Below are positions 22,927 to 32,867 of a stretch of 34,870 nucleotides of DNA, one piece after another (the stretch's first letter is position 1; each line of letters begins with the position of its first letter). The stretch covers positions 1 to 34,870 of the forward strand of contig JAJYCT010000014.1 in assembly GCA_021778125.1 (NCBI GenBank). Reading direction: 5' to 3'. The position numbers and the translations under genes were made by a program. This stretch comes from Myxococcales bacterium. GTDB taxonomy: Bacteria; Myxococcota_A; Polyangia; Polyangiales; Polyangiaceae. The notes under the pieces are model-generated. The model was not told where the DNA came from. It did not search any database and was given only the letters and a program-made list of their open reading frames with translations.

Positions 22927-24915
22927 CTACTTGCCCTTCGGCTTGACGAGCATGTACCCGGTCATCTCGAGGTGCAGCGCCGAGCAGAACTCGGTGCAGT
23001 AGAACGGGTACACGCCGGGCATGTCGGCCTTGAACGTGACGTTCTCGGTCTTGCCGGGCTCGAGGCTCAGGTTGATGTTGTACATGTCGATGGTGAAGCC
23101 GTGCGTCTGGTCCTCGGCCTGCTCGGTGCTCGTGATGTGCAGGTTGACCGTGTCGCCCTCGTTCACCTCGATCTGGTCGGGCACGAAGTGGCTGCGCACG
23201 GCAGTCATGTAGACGTCGACCGTGTCGCCGTTGCGCGTGATGCGCTCCTTTCCGCCCTCGACGGCGTTCGGATCGTGCCCGCCGAGGTACGGGTTGGTCC
23301 CCGGGGGGTAGATCTTCTCGGGGTGGAGCTTGTCCGCCTTGATCATCTGGGCGTAATGCGGCTCCCCGTCGCCGATCGGCAGGTCGTAGATCATCCGCAT
23401 CTTGTCGCCGCTGATGTCGACGAGCTGGAAGTTCTGCGGGTAAAGCGGGCCGACGGGCGTGAACCGGTCGATCGACATCTTGTTCATCGCGACGACGTAC
23501 TTGCCGTCGGGGCTGACCGTGTCGCCCTCGGCCGCGAGGATGTGCCCGATGTTGTAGTGGACGCTCAGCTTCTCGAGGGTCTTGAGGTCGGCGAGCGACC
23601 ACTTCGCCACCTTGCTCTCGAGGAACAGGCTCGTGTAGGCGTTGCCCTTGTCATCGAAGACGGTGTGGAGCGGCCCGAGGCCGAGCTCCACCTGGCCGCG
23701 GATCGAGTCCTTGAACGCCAGAACTGGCACGCCGAACGCGTCCTTGCCCTCGAACTTCTTGTTCGCGATCAAGTCCTTGATCTTGGCGAAGTCGTAGACC
23801 GTACCGTGCGTGTCGAGCTTGCCGCCGACGACGATGCCCGCTCCGTCGGGCGTGACGTCGCAGCCGTGCGGGCTCTTGGGCTCGCCGACGAACGTCAAGA
23901 CCCCCTCGGCTGCGGCGGTCTGCAGCGGCAGGACGCGGATGCCCTTCATCGTGGTCGCCTTGCCGGCGTTGACGAGCTGCTCGCCCTTCCTCCAGTCGAT
24001 GATGTGCAGGTAGTCCATGTCGTTCTGCGAGGCGCCGCTCTCGATCGCCGGCTTGCCCTGCAGTGTCCCGCCCGTCGCCATCTCGGTGTTGAACGAGTTG
24101 ATGAACACCCAGCCGTCGCTCACCTTCTTGCCGGCGTCGGCGAGATCCTGCGAGTACGGAGGCAGCTCCACGCCCCAGCTCTGCTCCGGGACGATGCGGC
24201 CCTTCTTGCGGTCGAACTTCCAGAACATCGCGAGGCCGCGGTACTTGTCCTTGTAGTCCGACAGCGGCGCGTACTCGCGGCCGAGGGGCGTCGGGTACTG
24301 GCTCGTCTCGACGACGTAGTCGGTATTGGGCGTGACGAACGCCCCGCCGTGGTCGCTGCCGACGAGCGGGTTGGCCACGATCTGCTTCGTCATGAAGTCG
24401 GCGAGATCGACGACCGCCACCCGCCCGTTGGCCTTGTCGTTCACGAAGATGAACTGGCCGTCGTAGTCGCCGTTCGTCTCGCTCAGGTTCGGGTGGTGCA
24501 CGTCGCCCCAGCCGAGCGAGTGGGTGCCCTGGGAGCCGGCCGCGAGGACCTTGTTGCTCTCGTCTCCGTAGCCGTAGCCCTGCCATGGCTCGGGCGTGAA
24601 CACGCCGATCGTCTTGAGCTGCCGCATCGACGGCACGCCGATGACGAGGATCTGCCCGGAGTGTCCACCCGAAGCGAAGATGAGGTACTCGTCCTTCTTC
24701 CCCGTCGGCGTGTACGTCTTGAGGGCCGCCTCGACGTCGGCCTCGGACAGGCCGCGCGCGGCCATGAGCGTCTTCAGATCGGCTGATGCTCCGAGCGAGG
24801 TCGTGTCCCTCTGCCCTGCTGCCTGCTGCTCTGCCTTGTTTGTGCAGGCGCCCGCCGAACCAAGGGCACACGCCACCACGCCGGCGAGGGTCGCTCGCCA
24901 CATCCAGGTCTTCAT
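22927..24915 (-). CDS. nosZ: Nitrous-oxide reductase NosZ, Sec-type clade II
   Basis: NosZ reduces N2O to N2 in the periplasm. The 662-aa product has an N-terminal beta-propeller with CuZ histidine motifs (WGDVHHPNLSE, VGSDHGGAFV, EPKSPHGCDV, GEPHYAQM) and a C-terminal cupredoxin domain whose CuA ligands are in FYCTEFCSALHLEM (C640, C644, H648, M651). The signal is Sec-type without a twin-arginine motif and ends in a lipobox-like SAGAC, both features of clade II enzymes. It heads the leftward operon and has a strong ribosome site (GGAGG). A sigma-54-type promoter and a palindrome lie upstream. Activity depends on NosDFY, and nosF is interrupted. Confidence 0.97.
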   Translation of the reverse strand: MKTWMWRATLAGVVACALGSAGACTNKAEQQAAGQRDTTSLGASADLKTLMAARGLSEADVEAALKTYTPTGKKDEYLIFASGGHSGQILVIGVPSMRQLKTIGVFTPEPWQGYGYGDESNKVLAAGSQGTHSLGWGDVHHPNLSETNGDYDGQFIFVNDKANGRVAVVDLADFMTKQIVANPLVGSDHGGAFVTPNTDYVVETSQYPTPLGREYAPLSDYKDKYRGLAMFWKFDRKKGRIVPEQSWGVELPPYSQDLADAGKKVSDGWVFINSFNTEMATGGTLQGKPAIESGASQNDMDYLHIIDWRKGEQLVNAGKATTMKGIRVLPLQTAAAEGVLTFVGEPKSPHGCDVTPDGAGIVVGGKLDTHGTVYDFAKIKDLIANKKFEGKDAFGVPVLAFKDSIRGQVELGLGPLHTVFDDKGNAYTSLFLESKVAKWSLADLKTLEKLSVHYNIGHILAAEGDTVSPDGKYVVAMNKMSIDRFTPVGPLYPQNFQLVDISGDKMRMIYDLPIGDGEPHYAQMIKADKLHPEKIYPPGTNPYLGGHDPNAVEGGKERITRNGDTVDVYMTAVRSHFVPDQIEVNEGDTVNLHITSTEQAEDQTHGFTIDMYNINLSLEPGKTENVTFKADMPGVYPFYCTEFCSALHLEMTGYMLVKPKGK

Positions 24916-24948
24916 TCGGGCCTCCGTCCGCTACGCAGAGCGGCGCCA

Positions 24949-24963
24949 GCAATGTACGTTCCA
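24949..24963 (-). promoter_or_regulatory. Sigma-54-type -24/-12 promoter before nosZ
   Basis: On the minus strand TGGAAC (24963-24958), five bases (GTACA) and TTGC (24952-24949) match the -24/-12 consensus TGGCAC-N5-TTGC with one change and exact spacing. The predicted start is about 24938, leaving a leader of some 23 nt that contains the GGAGG ribosome site of nosZ. Confidence 0.5.
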
Positions 24964-24986
24964 CGGCCCGATCACTCGCAATTAAC

Positions 24987-25000
24987 GGACATTATTGTCC
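24987..25000. promoter_or_regulatory. Perfect palindrome upstream of nosZ
   Basis: GGACA-TTAT-TGTCC is a perfect 5-4-5 inverted repeat in an unusually AT-rich patch, about 50-60 bp upstream of the predicted nosZ transcription start. It may be an operator for an activator or repressor. It does not match the FNR/NnrR box (TTGAT-N4-ATCAA). Confidence 0.45.
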
Positions 25001-25114
25001 CCTGATATCTCGTCCGCCGCCCGACGGGCGCAAGCCCTTCGCTCGAGGCGCAGACGTTTCGCCGCCCGCGAGCTAGTGTAGTGAATCCATCTCGCCCAGC
25101 TCCGTCCAACCGGC

Positions 25115-25403
25115 GTGCAGCCCGAGAGAGACCTTGAAGCAGAGCGCCAGCAACTGGAGACGTGGGCCCGGTCCTCAAACTACGGCGTGGCGGGTCAACC
25201 CATCATCGCGACGTCGGACGGTGCCGGTAACTACTGCGTGCTGCCGCTGCCGAGCAGCACCAACAACTCCGGGCGTGCAATCACGGCCGCGGGATCCGAC
25301 GTCTACTCTGTGACCACGTCCACCTTCATGGTGGTGCACCACTTCGACGAGGGCGCGTGCACGAGTTCGAGTCCCTGCACATGCGCTCCGACGTGGTCTT
25401 CGC
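25115..25403 (+). pseudogene. Fragment of an unknown secreted protein gene
   Basis: The plus frame from about 25160 encodes SSNYGVAGQPIIATSDGAGN, then YCVLPLPSS, SGRAITAAGSDVYSVTTSTF and CTSSSPCTCAPTWSSPP, with the GC-rich third positions of real coding sequence here. It resembles part of a beta-propeller or similar extracellular protein, but has no signal peptide, and its end runs into the opposite-strand gene. It appears to be an internal fragment; the family is not recognised. Confidence 0.4.
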
Positions 25404-25407
25404 CGCC

Positions 25408-26178
25408 CTACACGCTCGGCGGGATCTTGATGATCCCGGCGAGCAGGGAAACGTCGGCGAGAACGTAGTCGAGCTTCACCGCTCCCACGTCCTGGGACGA
25501 GCAGTTGGGCTTGCAGGCCTCGAGGTCCGACTTCTTTGCGTTTCCCATCAGGCCCAGCGTCGCGAAGCCCGCCCCGCCGAGCACGCCGATGCCCGTGAAC
25601 ACCCACGCCACCGGGCTCGTCGCGCCGCCGTCGGTCGGCGTCTCGGCCGGCGCCTGCGACGACGGTGGGCTCGCCGCGCCGAAGCGGATCAGCATGGATT
25701 GCTGCTTCTCCCCCCCGCGCAGCGTCAACCGTCGGACGACGGGCGTCAGCCCTTGCGCCTCGAAGCGCAGCACATGCGTGCCCGGGTTCAGCTCGATGGT
25801 CTGACCGGCACGGCGCGTCGCCGCCTCGTCGTCGACCTGGATGGTGACCTCGTCCAGGTCGTTGCCGCTCGCGTCCTTCGCGTGCGCGACGATCGATGGG
25901 ATGGCGCGCTCCACTTCGTCGAGCCAGGGGACGCAGTCCTGCTTGATGATGGCGGGGCACTCTTCGCGGGCGCAAAGCCGCAGCTGGGTTCTTGCGACGA
26001 CCAGCTCTCCAGCATTGCGCGAGATCTGAGCCTGCCGGTAGGCAGCGACGCACGCCTGTTTGTCGTCCGCCCGGGCGATGCCAGCTCCCGCGAGCACCGC
26101 GGGGAGCGCCGCGCCCAGCGCCAGCCGCCTTGCCCGGCGACTGAACGAGGCGCCCGTCGCGTCGAACGGCATCGTCAT
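25408..26178 (-). CDS. PEGA-like periplasmic/membrane protein, C-terminally truncated
   Basis: The 256-aa product has a signal peptide (ALGAALPAVLAGAGIARA), a Cys-containing segment (QLRLCAREECPAIIKQDC) and a PEGA-like beta domain (VTIQVDDEA..., IELNPGTHVLRFEAQGL). A Pro-rich linker and two hydrophobic segments (VAWVFTGIGVLGGAGFATLG and YVLADVSLLAGII) follow. It is a paralogue of the gene at 29662-30549, which continues for about 40 residues beyond the matching point; here the frame ends abruptly in KIPPSV. The 3' end is probably lost in a rearrangement. ATG 26178 or 26172 can serve as start. Function unknown; such proteins often pair with Ser/Thr kinases in myxobacteria. Confidence 0.7.
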   Translation of the reverse strand: MTMPFDATGASFSRRARRLALGAALPAVLAGAGIARADDKQACVAAYRQAQISRNAGELVVARTQLRLCAREECPAIIKQDCVPWLDEVERAIPSIVAHAKDASGNDLDEVTIQVDDEAATRRAGQTIELNPGTHVLRFEAQGLTPVVRRLTLRGGEKQQSMLIRFGAASPPSSQAPAETPTDGGATSPVAWVFTGIGVLGGAGFATLGLMGNAKKSDLEACKPNCSSQDVGAVKLDYVLADVSLLAGIIKIPPSV

Positions 26179-26440
26179 CGGCGTCGCGGCGAGCGTATCA
26201 CGTCCCCGCATCGCCGCGGGTGTCGCGCGGTCGGCGAGTCTCATGACCACCGAAGGTCCGGCGCCTTGGCCGAGGCCAGCGGGAGGGCAAGCGCCATGAG
26301 CCGGGCTCCACGCGTGCGCCACCGCCCCTGAGCCCCCCCACGCCCCGGTGAGAACCGGAGGTTCCCTCTCGCCTCTCGCGTCGCCCCTGCGCCCCACGGA
26401 CTTCCGCGCACCTGCTCTGGATCGCGCGAGCCCATACGCC

Positions 26441-26456
26441 GGGCACTCGTGTTGCA
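26441..26456 (+). promoter_or_regulatory. Sigma-54-type -24/-12 promoter before the GH5 gene
   Basis: GGGCAC (26441-26446), five bases, then TTGCA (26452-26456) match TGGCAC-N5-TTGCW with one change and exact spacing. The predicted start is near 26467, giving a 15-nt leader with GGAGG before the ATG at 26482. A sigma-54 activator gene lies 4 kb downstream. Confidence 0.5.
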
Positions 26457-26481
26457 CCGGGTGCCGGGCATGGAGGCCCTC

Positions 26482-28080
26482 ATGATTCATCGTCCCCCCG
26501 TCCGCGCGCTCGCCCTCGCCCTCTCCGCCACCGGCGCCCTCTCGTCGGTCGTCGGTTGCTCCTCCGATCGCCGCGGGTCGACCTGGTCGACGACGAGCGC
26601 GCAGGTCGCCTGCACGACGATCTCCGGCGCGGGCCAGCAGCTCACCGACGGCCAGGGCAACGTGTGGACCCTCTCGAACGGCGTCGTCGTGGTGAACGGC
26701 GCCGACGCGGGCTACTCGGCGAACGTCGTGCAGCTCGTCGAGGCGGGCGGCCAGATCTACCAGGAGAACGCCGCAAAGGGCTGGTGGGTGTGGAGCGGAG
26801 GCACGTGGGCGGACGCGTCCGATCCCACCGCCAGCTGCGCGAGCCCGCCCTCGCCCGACTGTACGACCATCACGGGCGCGGGCCCGACGATCGTCGACGG
26901 GCAGGGCAACACCTGGACGATCGCCGGCGGCGTCGTCATCGAAAACGGCAGCGACGCCGGCTACTCCGCCAACGTCGTCGAGCTCGCGTACGTCGGCGGC
27001 GAGGTCTATCAGAAGAGCTCCGCCGGCGGCTGGTGGGGCTGGAGCGGCGGCACGTGGGTCGGCTCCCCGGATCCCACCGCGAACCGGTGCGGCGGGAGCG
27101 GGAGCAGCAGCGGCGGATGCTCTGGCTCGGGCAGCGGGGGCTCGAGCAGCGGGGGCTCGAGCAGCGGGGGCCCCTCCGGCGGCACCGGCCAGTTCCGGGT
27201 CGTGGGCGGCCAGCTCGTCGATCCGAGCGGCAAGCCGTTCCTCGCCAGGGGGATCAACGTCTACGACTCGCAGATGAGCGAGGTCAGCACCGGCTCGAGC
27301 GGCGCGCCGCTCACGTCGCTCTTCCCCGGCATCGACATCGTTCGCCTGAACGTCTACGCGTACGACGCACCGAGCGCCTACCAGGCGTTCATCGACCAGC
27401 TCACGCCGCTCGGCATCGTCGTCGAGCTCGAGGATCACACCAACGGTGCGGGCGACGCCGGCGGCAGCCAGGGGACGATCTACACCGGCCAGCAGCTCTC
27501 TGACGAGCTCGCGTGGTACTCGTCCGTCGCGGCGGCCTACGCGAACAACCCGTATGTCTGGTTCGGCACCGACAACGAGCCTTCCGAGAACCCCTCGGCC
27601 GCCGCCCTCTCCACCTGGCAGCAGCAGACCTACCAGGCCATCCGCAGCGCGGGCAACGGCAACATCGTCCTGCTCGAGATGAACTGCGACCAGGATCCGT
27701 CCACGTGCGGCGCCGGCTACGACACCTCGGCGTACGCGGGCATGACCAACGTCGTCTGGGACATGCACTACTACGGCTGGCTGGTCGACTACTCGACGGA
27801 CATGAACGCGATCGTGCAGAGCCTCGCGCAGCATGCCCAGTCCTCGCAGGCCATCACGAGCGCCGACGGCACGATGCCCGTCGTCATCGGCGAGTACGGG
27901 CCGTCCACCGACGGGCAGAGCACGGACGCCAACGGCACCGAGGTCGTCACCGCCGTCGACGGCAGCGGCTATGGCTCGATGGCCTGGCACTGGGACTCCG
28001 GCGCGAACGACAACCTCACCAACGGCGCGGGCAGCCTCACGTCCTTCGGGCAGCAGGTCGCCCAGTTCATCGCGCAGTGA
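26482..28080 (+). CDS. Secreted GH5-type glycosidase with two N-terminal repeat modules
   Basis: This 532-aa lipoprotein (signal ending SSVVGC) probably hydrolyses a beta-glucan or mannan outside the cell. Two related modules of about 80 residues follow the signal; both have a GAG...DGQGN.WT core, NG(A/S)DAGYSANVV and a WW.WSGGTW end, and may bind carbohydrate. A Ser/Gly linker, encoded by 15-bp DNA repeats at about 27131-27170, leads to a GH5-type catalytic domain with E366 in FGTDNEPSEN as acid/base, WDMHYYGW, and E471 in VVIGEYGPS as nucleophile. The start at 26482 has GGAGG upstream; the longer frame from 26449 would begin inside the promoter. Substrate cannot be read from the sequence. 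Confidence 0.87.
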   Translation: MIHRPPVRALALALSATGALSSVVGCSSDRRGSTWSTTSAQVACTTISGAGQQLTDGQGNVWTLSNGVVVVNGADAGYSANVVQLVEAGGQIYQENAAKGWWVWSGGTWADASDPTASCASPPSPDCTTITGAGPTIVDGQGNTWTIAGGVVIENGSDAGYSANVVELAYVGGEVYQKSSAGGWWGWSGGTWVGSPDPTANRCGGSGSSSGGCSGSGSGGSSSGGSSSGGPSGGTGQFRVVGGQLVDPSGKPFLARGINVYDSQMSEVSTGSSGAPLTSLFPGIDIVRLNVYAYDAPSAYQAFIDQLTPLGIVVELEDHTNGAGDAGGSQGTIYTGQQLSDELAWYSSVAAAYANNPYVWFGTDNEPSENPSAAALSTWQQQTYQAIRSAGNGNIVLLEMNCDQDPSTCGAGYDTSAYAGMTNVVWDMHYYGWLVDYSTDMNAIVQSLAQHAQSSQAITSADGTMPVVIGEYGPSTDGQSTDANGTEVVTAVDGSGYGSMAWHWDSGANDNLTNGAGSLTSFGQQVAQFIAQ

Positions 28081-28174
28081 CCCTGCAGGCGGTCGGCGCC
28101 GCCTGTGCTTCCCGCGTGCGAGGGCGCCTCTGGGGCGGGTGCGACCCCCGAGGACTGCTGGTACTCTCGCGACC

Positions 28175-29665
28175 ATGGCGGCGCCGAAGGCTAGCAGCCC
28201 GCCCGCGCCTTCCGCCGGGAGGCCCGGGTCGGAGGTCGTCGCGATCCGCCTCTCCGACCGGTACTTGCTCTGCGCCACCCTCGCGCAGGGAGGCATGGCC
28301 ACGGTCCATCTCGGGCGGCTGGTCGGGCCGGTGGCGTTCGCGCGGACGGTGGCGATCAAGCGCCTCCTCCCGCACTACGCGAGCGATCCGGACTTTCGCC
28401 TGATGCTCACCGACGAGGCGCGCCTGGCCGCCCGGGTCCACCACCCCAACGTCGTGCAGATGCTGGACGTCGTGTCGACCGACGACGAGCTGTTCCTGGT
28501 CATGGAGTACGTCGACGGCGCGTCGCTCCGCCGCCTGACTTCCCAGTGCGCCGACAAGCGGGTTCCCCGGCCCATTCTCGCCGCGATCGTGGCGCAGCTG
28601 CTGCACGGCCTCCACGCCGCCCACGAGGCCACCGACGAAGCCGGCAACCCTCTGTCGATCGTCCATCGCGACGTGAGCCCCGAGAACGTCCTGGTCGGAG
28701 CCGACGGGCTCGCGCGCATCCTGGACTTCGGGGTCGCGAAGGCCACGAGCCGCCTGCAGAGCACGCGCGACGGCCAGATCAAGGGCAAGCTCGGCTACAT
28801 GGCCCCCGAGCAGCTGAGCGGACGGGCCACGGGACAGAGCGACGTCTTCTCCGCGTCGATCGTCCTGTGGGAGGGACTCGTCGGCAAGCGCCTGTTCCGA
28901 GCGAACGACGACGGCGAGACCATCGGCAAGGTGCTCGCGGGCGTCGTCGAGCCCCCCTCTAGCCTCGTCCCCGACGTCGACCCGCGGCTCGAGGCCATCG
29001 TGATGCGGGGCCTCGAGCGCGACGTGTCGCGGCGGTTCGCGACGGCGCGGGAGATGGCCCTGGCCCTCGAGCAGGACGTCCCGATGGCCACGACCACGCA
29101 GGTGGGCGCCTGGGTCGAGTCGATCGACGGCGCCGCGCTGGCGGAGCGGCGTGCGCTGGTGCGCGCGGCGGAGGCGCCTCCGCCGCCCACGCGCGTCGCC
29201 GATCCCGCGTCCGTGCCCACCCGCGTGAGCTGGGCGACGCGGTCGGATCTGGTCGTGGCCGAGGCGTCATCGGTCCCGGAGCCTGCGGTGTCGACGTCCC
29301 GATCGAAGGGCCGGCGCGTGACCTTCGTCGCGGGCGCCGCGGTCGGGCTCGTGGCCGTCTTCGCGTGGCTCACGAGCGGTCACCTCGGGGGCAACCCTTC
29401 GCGGCCCCCCGCCGCAGGGTCCACGTCCGGCGCGGAGGCCCCCCCGGTGCCTCCGTCGATCGAGGCCCGTGCGCCACCCCCCCCGCCGCCCGCGGTCGCG
29501 GCGCCGACCGACGCGCCGACCGCTTCGACGGTCCGTCCCTCGCCGAGGTCCACCTCCCTCCCCCGTCGCCCCGGCGCGGCTCTCGCGCCGGCGAAGGCCG
29601 CGTGCAACCCGCCGTATCGCCTGGGCCCCCTCGGCGAGAAGGTCTGGCTCAAGGAGTGTCTGTGA
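28175..29665 (+). CDS. Transmembrane Ser/Thr protein kinase (PknB/Pkn-like)
   Basis: A 496-aa membrane kinase. The catalytic domain (about residues 25-305) shows the Gly-rich loop LAQGGMATVHLG, the ATP-binding Lys62 in VAIKRLL, the catalytic loop HRDVSPENVLV (D166), DFGVAK (D184) and GYMAPEQ. The HRDVSPEN form is typical of myxobacterial kinases. After a juxtamembrane region comes one membrane helix (VTFVAGAAVGLVAVFAWL), then a Pro-rich extracytoplasmic tail ending KVWLKECL. Its stop overlaps the GTG of the following PEGA-like gene (GTGA), so the two are coupled, and the sigma-54 activator with an FHA domain is next; phosphorylation-dependent signalling between them is a reasonable inference. 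Confidence 0.93.
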   Translation: MAAPKASSPPAPSAGRPGSEVVAIRLSDRYLLCATLAQGGMATVHLGRLVGPVAFARTVAIKRLLPHYASDPDFRLMLTDEARLAARVHHPNVVQMLDVVSTDDELFLVMEYVDGASLRRLTSQCADKRVPRPILAAIVAQLLHGLHAAHEATDEAGNPLSIVHRDVSPENVLVGADGLARILDFGVAKATSRLQSTRDGQIKGKLGYMAPEQLSGRATGQSDVFSASIVLWEGLVGKRLFRANDDGETIGKVLAGVVEPPSSLVPDVDPRLEAIVMRGLERDVSRRFATAREMALALEQDVPMATTTQVGAWVESIDGAALAERRALVRAAEAPPPPTRVADPASVPTRVSWATRSDLVVAEASSVPEPAVSTSRSKGRRVTFVAGAAVGLVAVFAWLTSGHLGGNPSRPPAAGSTSGAEAPPVPPSIEARAPPPPPPAVAAPTDAPTASTVRPSPRSTSLPRRPGAALAPAKAACNPPYRLGPLGEKVWLKECL

Positions 29666-30549
29666 TCGCTCGACCCGCCACTGCGCTCCTCGCCGCGTCG
29701 CTCGCGATGCTCGGCGCGGCGCGCGACGCGCACGCCGACGCCACCGACGAGTGCATCGCGGAGTCCGAGGCGGGCCAGCGCCTGCTGCTCGCGGAGCATT
29801 TCGTCGCCTCGCGCCCTCACTTCATCGCCTGCGGCCGCGCCGCCTGCCCCGCGCTCGTCAGCCGTGACTGCGCCGAGCGCCTTCGCCAGGCGGAGAGCGC
29901 GATGGCCACGGTGCTCGTGGTCGCCCGGCGCGCGGACGGCTCGAGCGCCCCTGGCGCGAGCGTCACGATCGACGACGCGCCCTCGTCCTCGCGCATCGAC
30001 GGCACGGCCCTCGACGTGGACCCGGGCGTGCACGCCTTCAAGGTCACGATGCCCGGCGCCGCACCCGTCGTGCAGCAGGTGACCGTGCAGCAGGGCGCGC
30101 GCCTCCAGAGCATCACCGTCACCTTCCCGGCGAGCCCCGCGCCGGGCGCTCCCCAGCCCCCGGCCCCGGGCCCCTCGGAGCCCCCATCGCAGGCCTCGAC
30201 CTCCGGGAACGGATGGCGGACAGCCGCCTACGTGATTGGAGGGATCGGCCTGGCGGGGCTCGCCGCCGGAGGCGTCCTCGGCGCCGTCGCCCTCTCGGCC
30301 CAGTCCCGCGAGAAGTCCGACTGCGCGAGCCTCGCGGCGTGCACGAACCCCGGGCCCGCCCGGGGCGACTACTCCACCGCCGGCGCGTTCGCCGACGCCT
30401 CGACGGCAGCGTTCGTGGCGGGAGGGGTGCTCGCGGCCGGAGGCGTCGCGATGTGGCTGCTGGTCCCTTCGTCCTCGAACGGTGCCGCGACGACCGGGGT
30501 GCAGATCGTCCCGTCGCCCGCGGCGTTCGTGGTACGAGGCAGCTTCTGA
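29662..30549 (+). CDS. PEGA-like membrane protein
   Basis: The 295-aa product has a signal peptide (LLAASLAMLGAARDAHA), a Cys-containing segment (FIACGRAACPALVSRDC), a PEGA-like beta region (ASVTIDDAPSSS..., LDVDPGVHAFKVTMPGA), a Pro-rich linker, and two membrane segments (YVIGGIGLAGLAAGGVLGAV and TAAFVAGGVLAAGGVAMWLL). It is a paralogue of the truncated gene at 25408-26178. The GTG start is coupled to the kinase stop by a 4-bp overlap, so it is likely a partner or sensor for that kinase. No enzymatic motif is seen. Confidence 0.82.
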   Translation: MIARPATALLAASLAMLGAARDAHADATDECIAESEAGQRLLLAEHFVASRPHFIACGRAACPALVSRDCAERLRQAESAMATVLVVARRADGSSAPGASVTIDDAPSSSRIDGTALDVDPGVHAFKVTMPGAAPVVQQVTVQQGARLQSITVTFPASPAPGAPQPPAPGPSEPPSQASTSGNGWRTAAYVIGGIGLAGLAAGGVLGAVALSAQSREKSDCASLAACTNPGPARGDYSTAGAFADASTAAFVAGGVLAAGGVAMWLLVPSSSNGAATTGVQIVPSPAAFVVRGSF

Positions 30550-30572
30550 GGCGCCCCCCACGCGACCCCGCC

Positions 30573-31913
<1,341 letters not shown>

Positions 31914-31918
31914 GCGGT

Positions 31919-32830
31919 CTACGGGCAGCCGATGTGGATGGCCGGCGAGGTGTCGGTGTAGAGATCGATCTCCGCGTCGTCGTACGCGACGGTCGACGCG
32001 ACCGTGCCCGGCGAGGAGTAGAGGACGCCCAGGGTCACCGAGTCCCAGCCGAGCGTCGCCAGCGTGTCGGCGTCGAACGTCGCCACCGGGGCGGCCTGCG
32101 GCCCTGCGGGGTCCACGAAGAGCGAGAGCGCGCCGCCCGCGCTTGCGTCGCCCACGGTCATGTCGAGCTCGACGCAGTGCCACTGGCCGTCGGCGCCCCC
32201 CTCCGGGAGCAGCGTGGACGCGTTCTGCCCCTTGCCGCCGGGGCCGGGGTTCCCAGGATCGACGAGCTGCTGTCCCCAGGACGCGCCGCTCCCGTTCGGA
32301 TCGACGAGCCCCGCCGCCGACGCGGAGCTCTGCGAGCCGCCCTGGACGACCGCGAGGAGCCCGACGATCTGGTCGATCGCGGTGATCTTCGTGTGCGCGC
32401 GCAGCGCGATCGTTCCGGCGCGGACGAAGTCGGCCGGCGTGCCGGCATCCTTCCAGTTCATCACGAGGTACTCGTACGAGCTCGACGCGCCCGCCGGGAC
32501 GCTCGCCTGCATCGCGCAGCAGCCGCGGTAGGCGCCCGCGTCGACCACCGTGAGGTTCCCCGCCATTCCGGGGTCGATGATCTGTTGCCAGCGACCGAAT
32601 CCCCCCGACTCGAAGTCGTCGGTGAAGGTCCAGTACGGCGTCGTGACGCCGCCGGCCGAGTCCGGGGAGGCGTCCGGCGCGTCCCTCGTCGACGACGGCG
32701 CGTCGGACGACGAGTCGTAGGCGGCTCCGTCGGGCGCAGCCTCCGGCGCGGTCAGACCGATCACGCTCCGGCACGCCGCGAAGGAGCACAGCGTGACGAC
32801 CAGTCCGATCGGAGCGCGCACCCAGCTCAT
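31919..32830 (-). CDS. LamG-like secreted lipoprotein
   Basis: A 303-aa lipoprotein with a signal (VRAPIGLVVTLCSFAAC), an Asp/Ser/Pro-rich linker (about residues 28-62) and a C-terminal beta-sandwich resembling a concanavalin/LamG fold: YWTFTDDFESGGFGRWQQI, then GQWHCVELDMTVGD and DSVTLGVLYS...AYDDAEIDLY. Such domains usually bind carbohydrate or surface ligands. ATG 32830 (MSWVRAP) is preferred over 32842. The gene converges on the sigma-54 activator, with a 5-bp gap. No further function can be named. Confidence 0.72.
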   Translation of the reverse strand: MSWVRAPIGLVVTLCSFAACRSVIGLTAPEAAPDGAAYDSSSDAPSSTRDAPDASPDSAGGVTTPYWTFTDDFESGGFGRWQQIIDPGMAGNLTVVDAGAYRGCCAMQASVPAGASSSYEYLVMNWKDAGTPADFVRAGTIALRAHTKITAIDQIVGLLAVVQGGSQSSASAAGLVDPNGSGASWGQQLVDPGNPGPGGKGQNASTLLPEGGADGQWHCVELDMTVGDASAGGALSLFVDPAGPQAAPVATFDADTLATLGWDSVTLGVLYSSPGTVASTVAYDDAEIDLYTDTSPAIHIGCP

Positions 32831-32867
32831 CCCGATCAGCATACGGCGCCGCGCGGCGTCACCCTGG

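Noticed and set aside
25408-28359. A 983-codon minus-strand frame
   Set aside because: Only its last 256 codons (from 26178) are a real gene; the rest is antisense to the GH5 and kinase genes.
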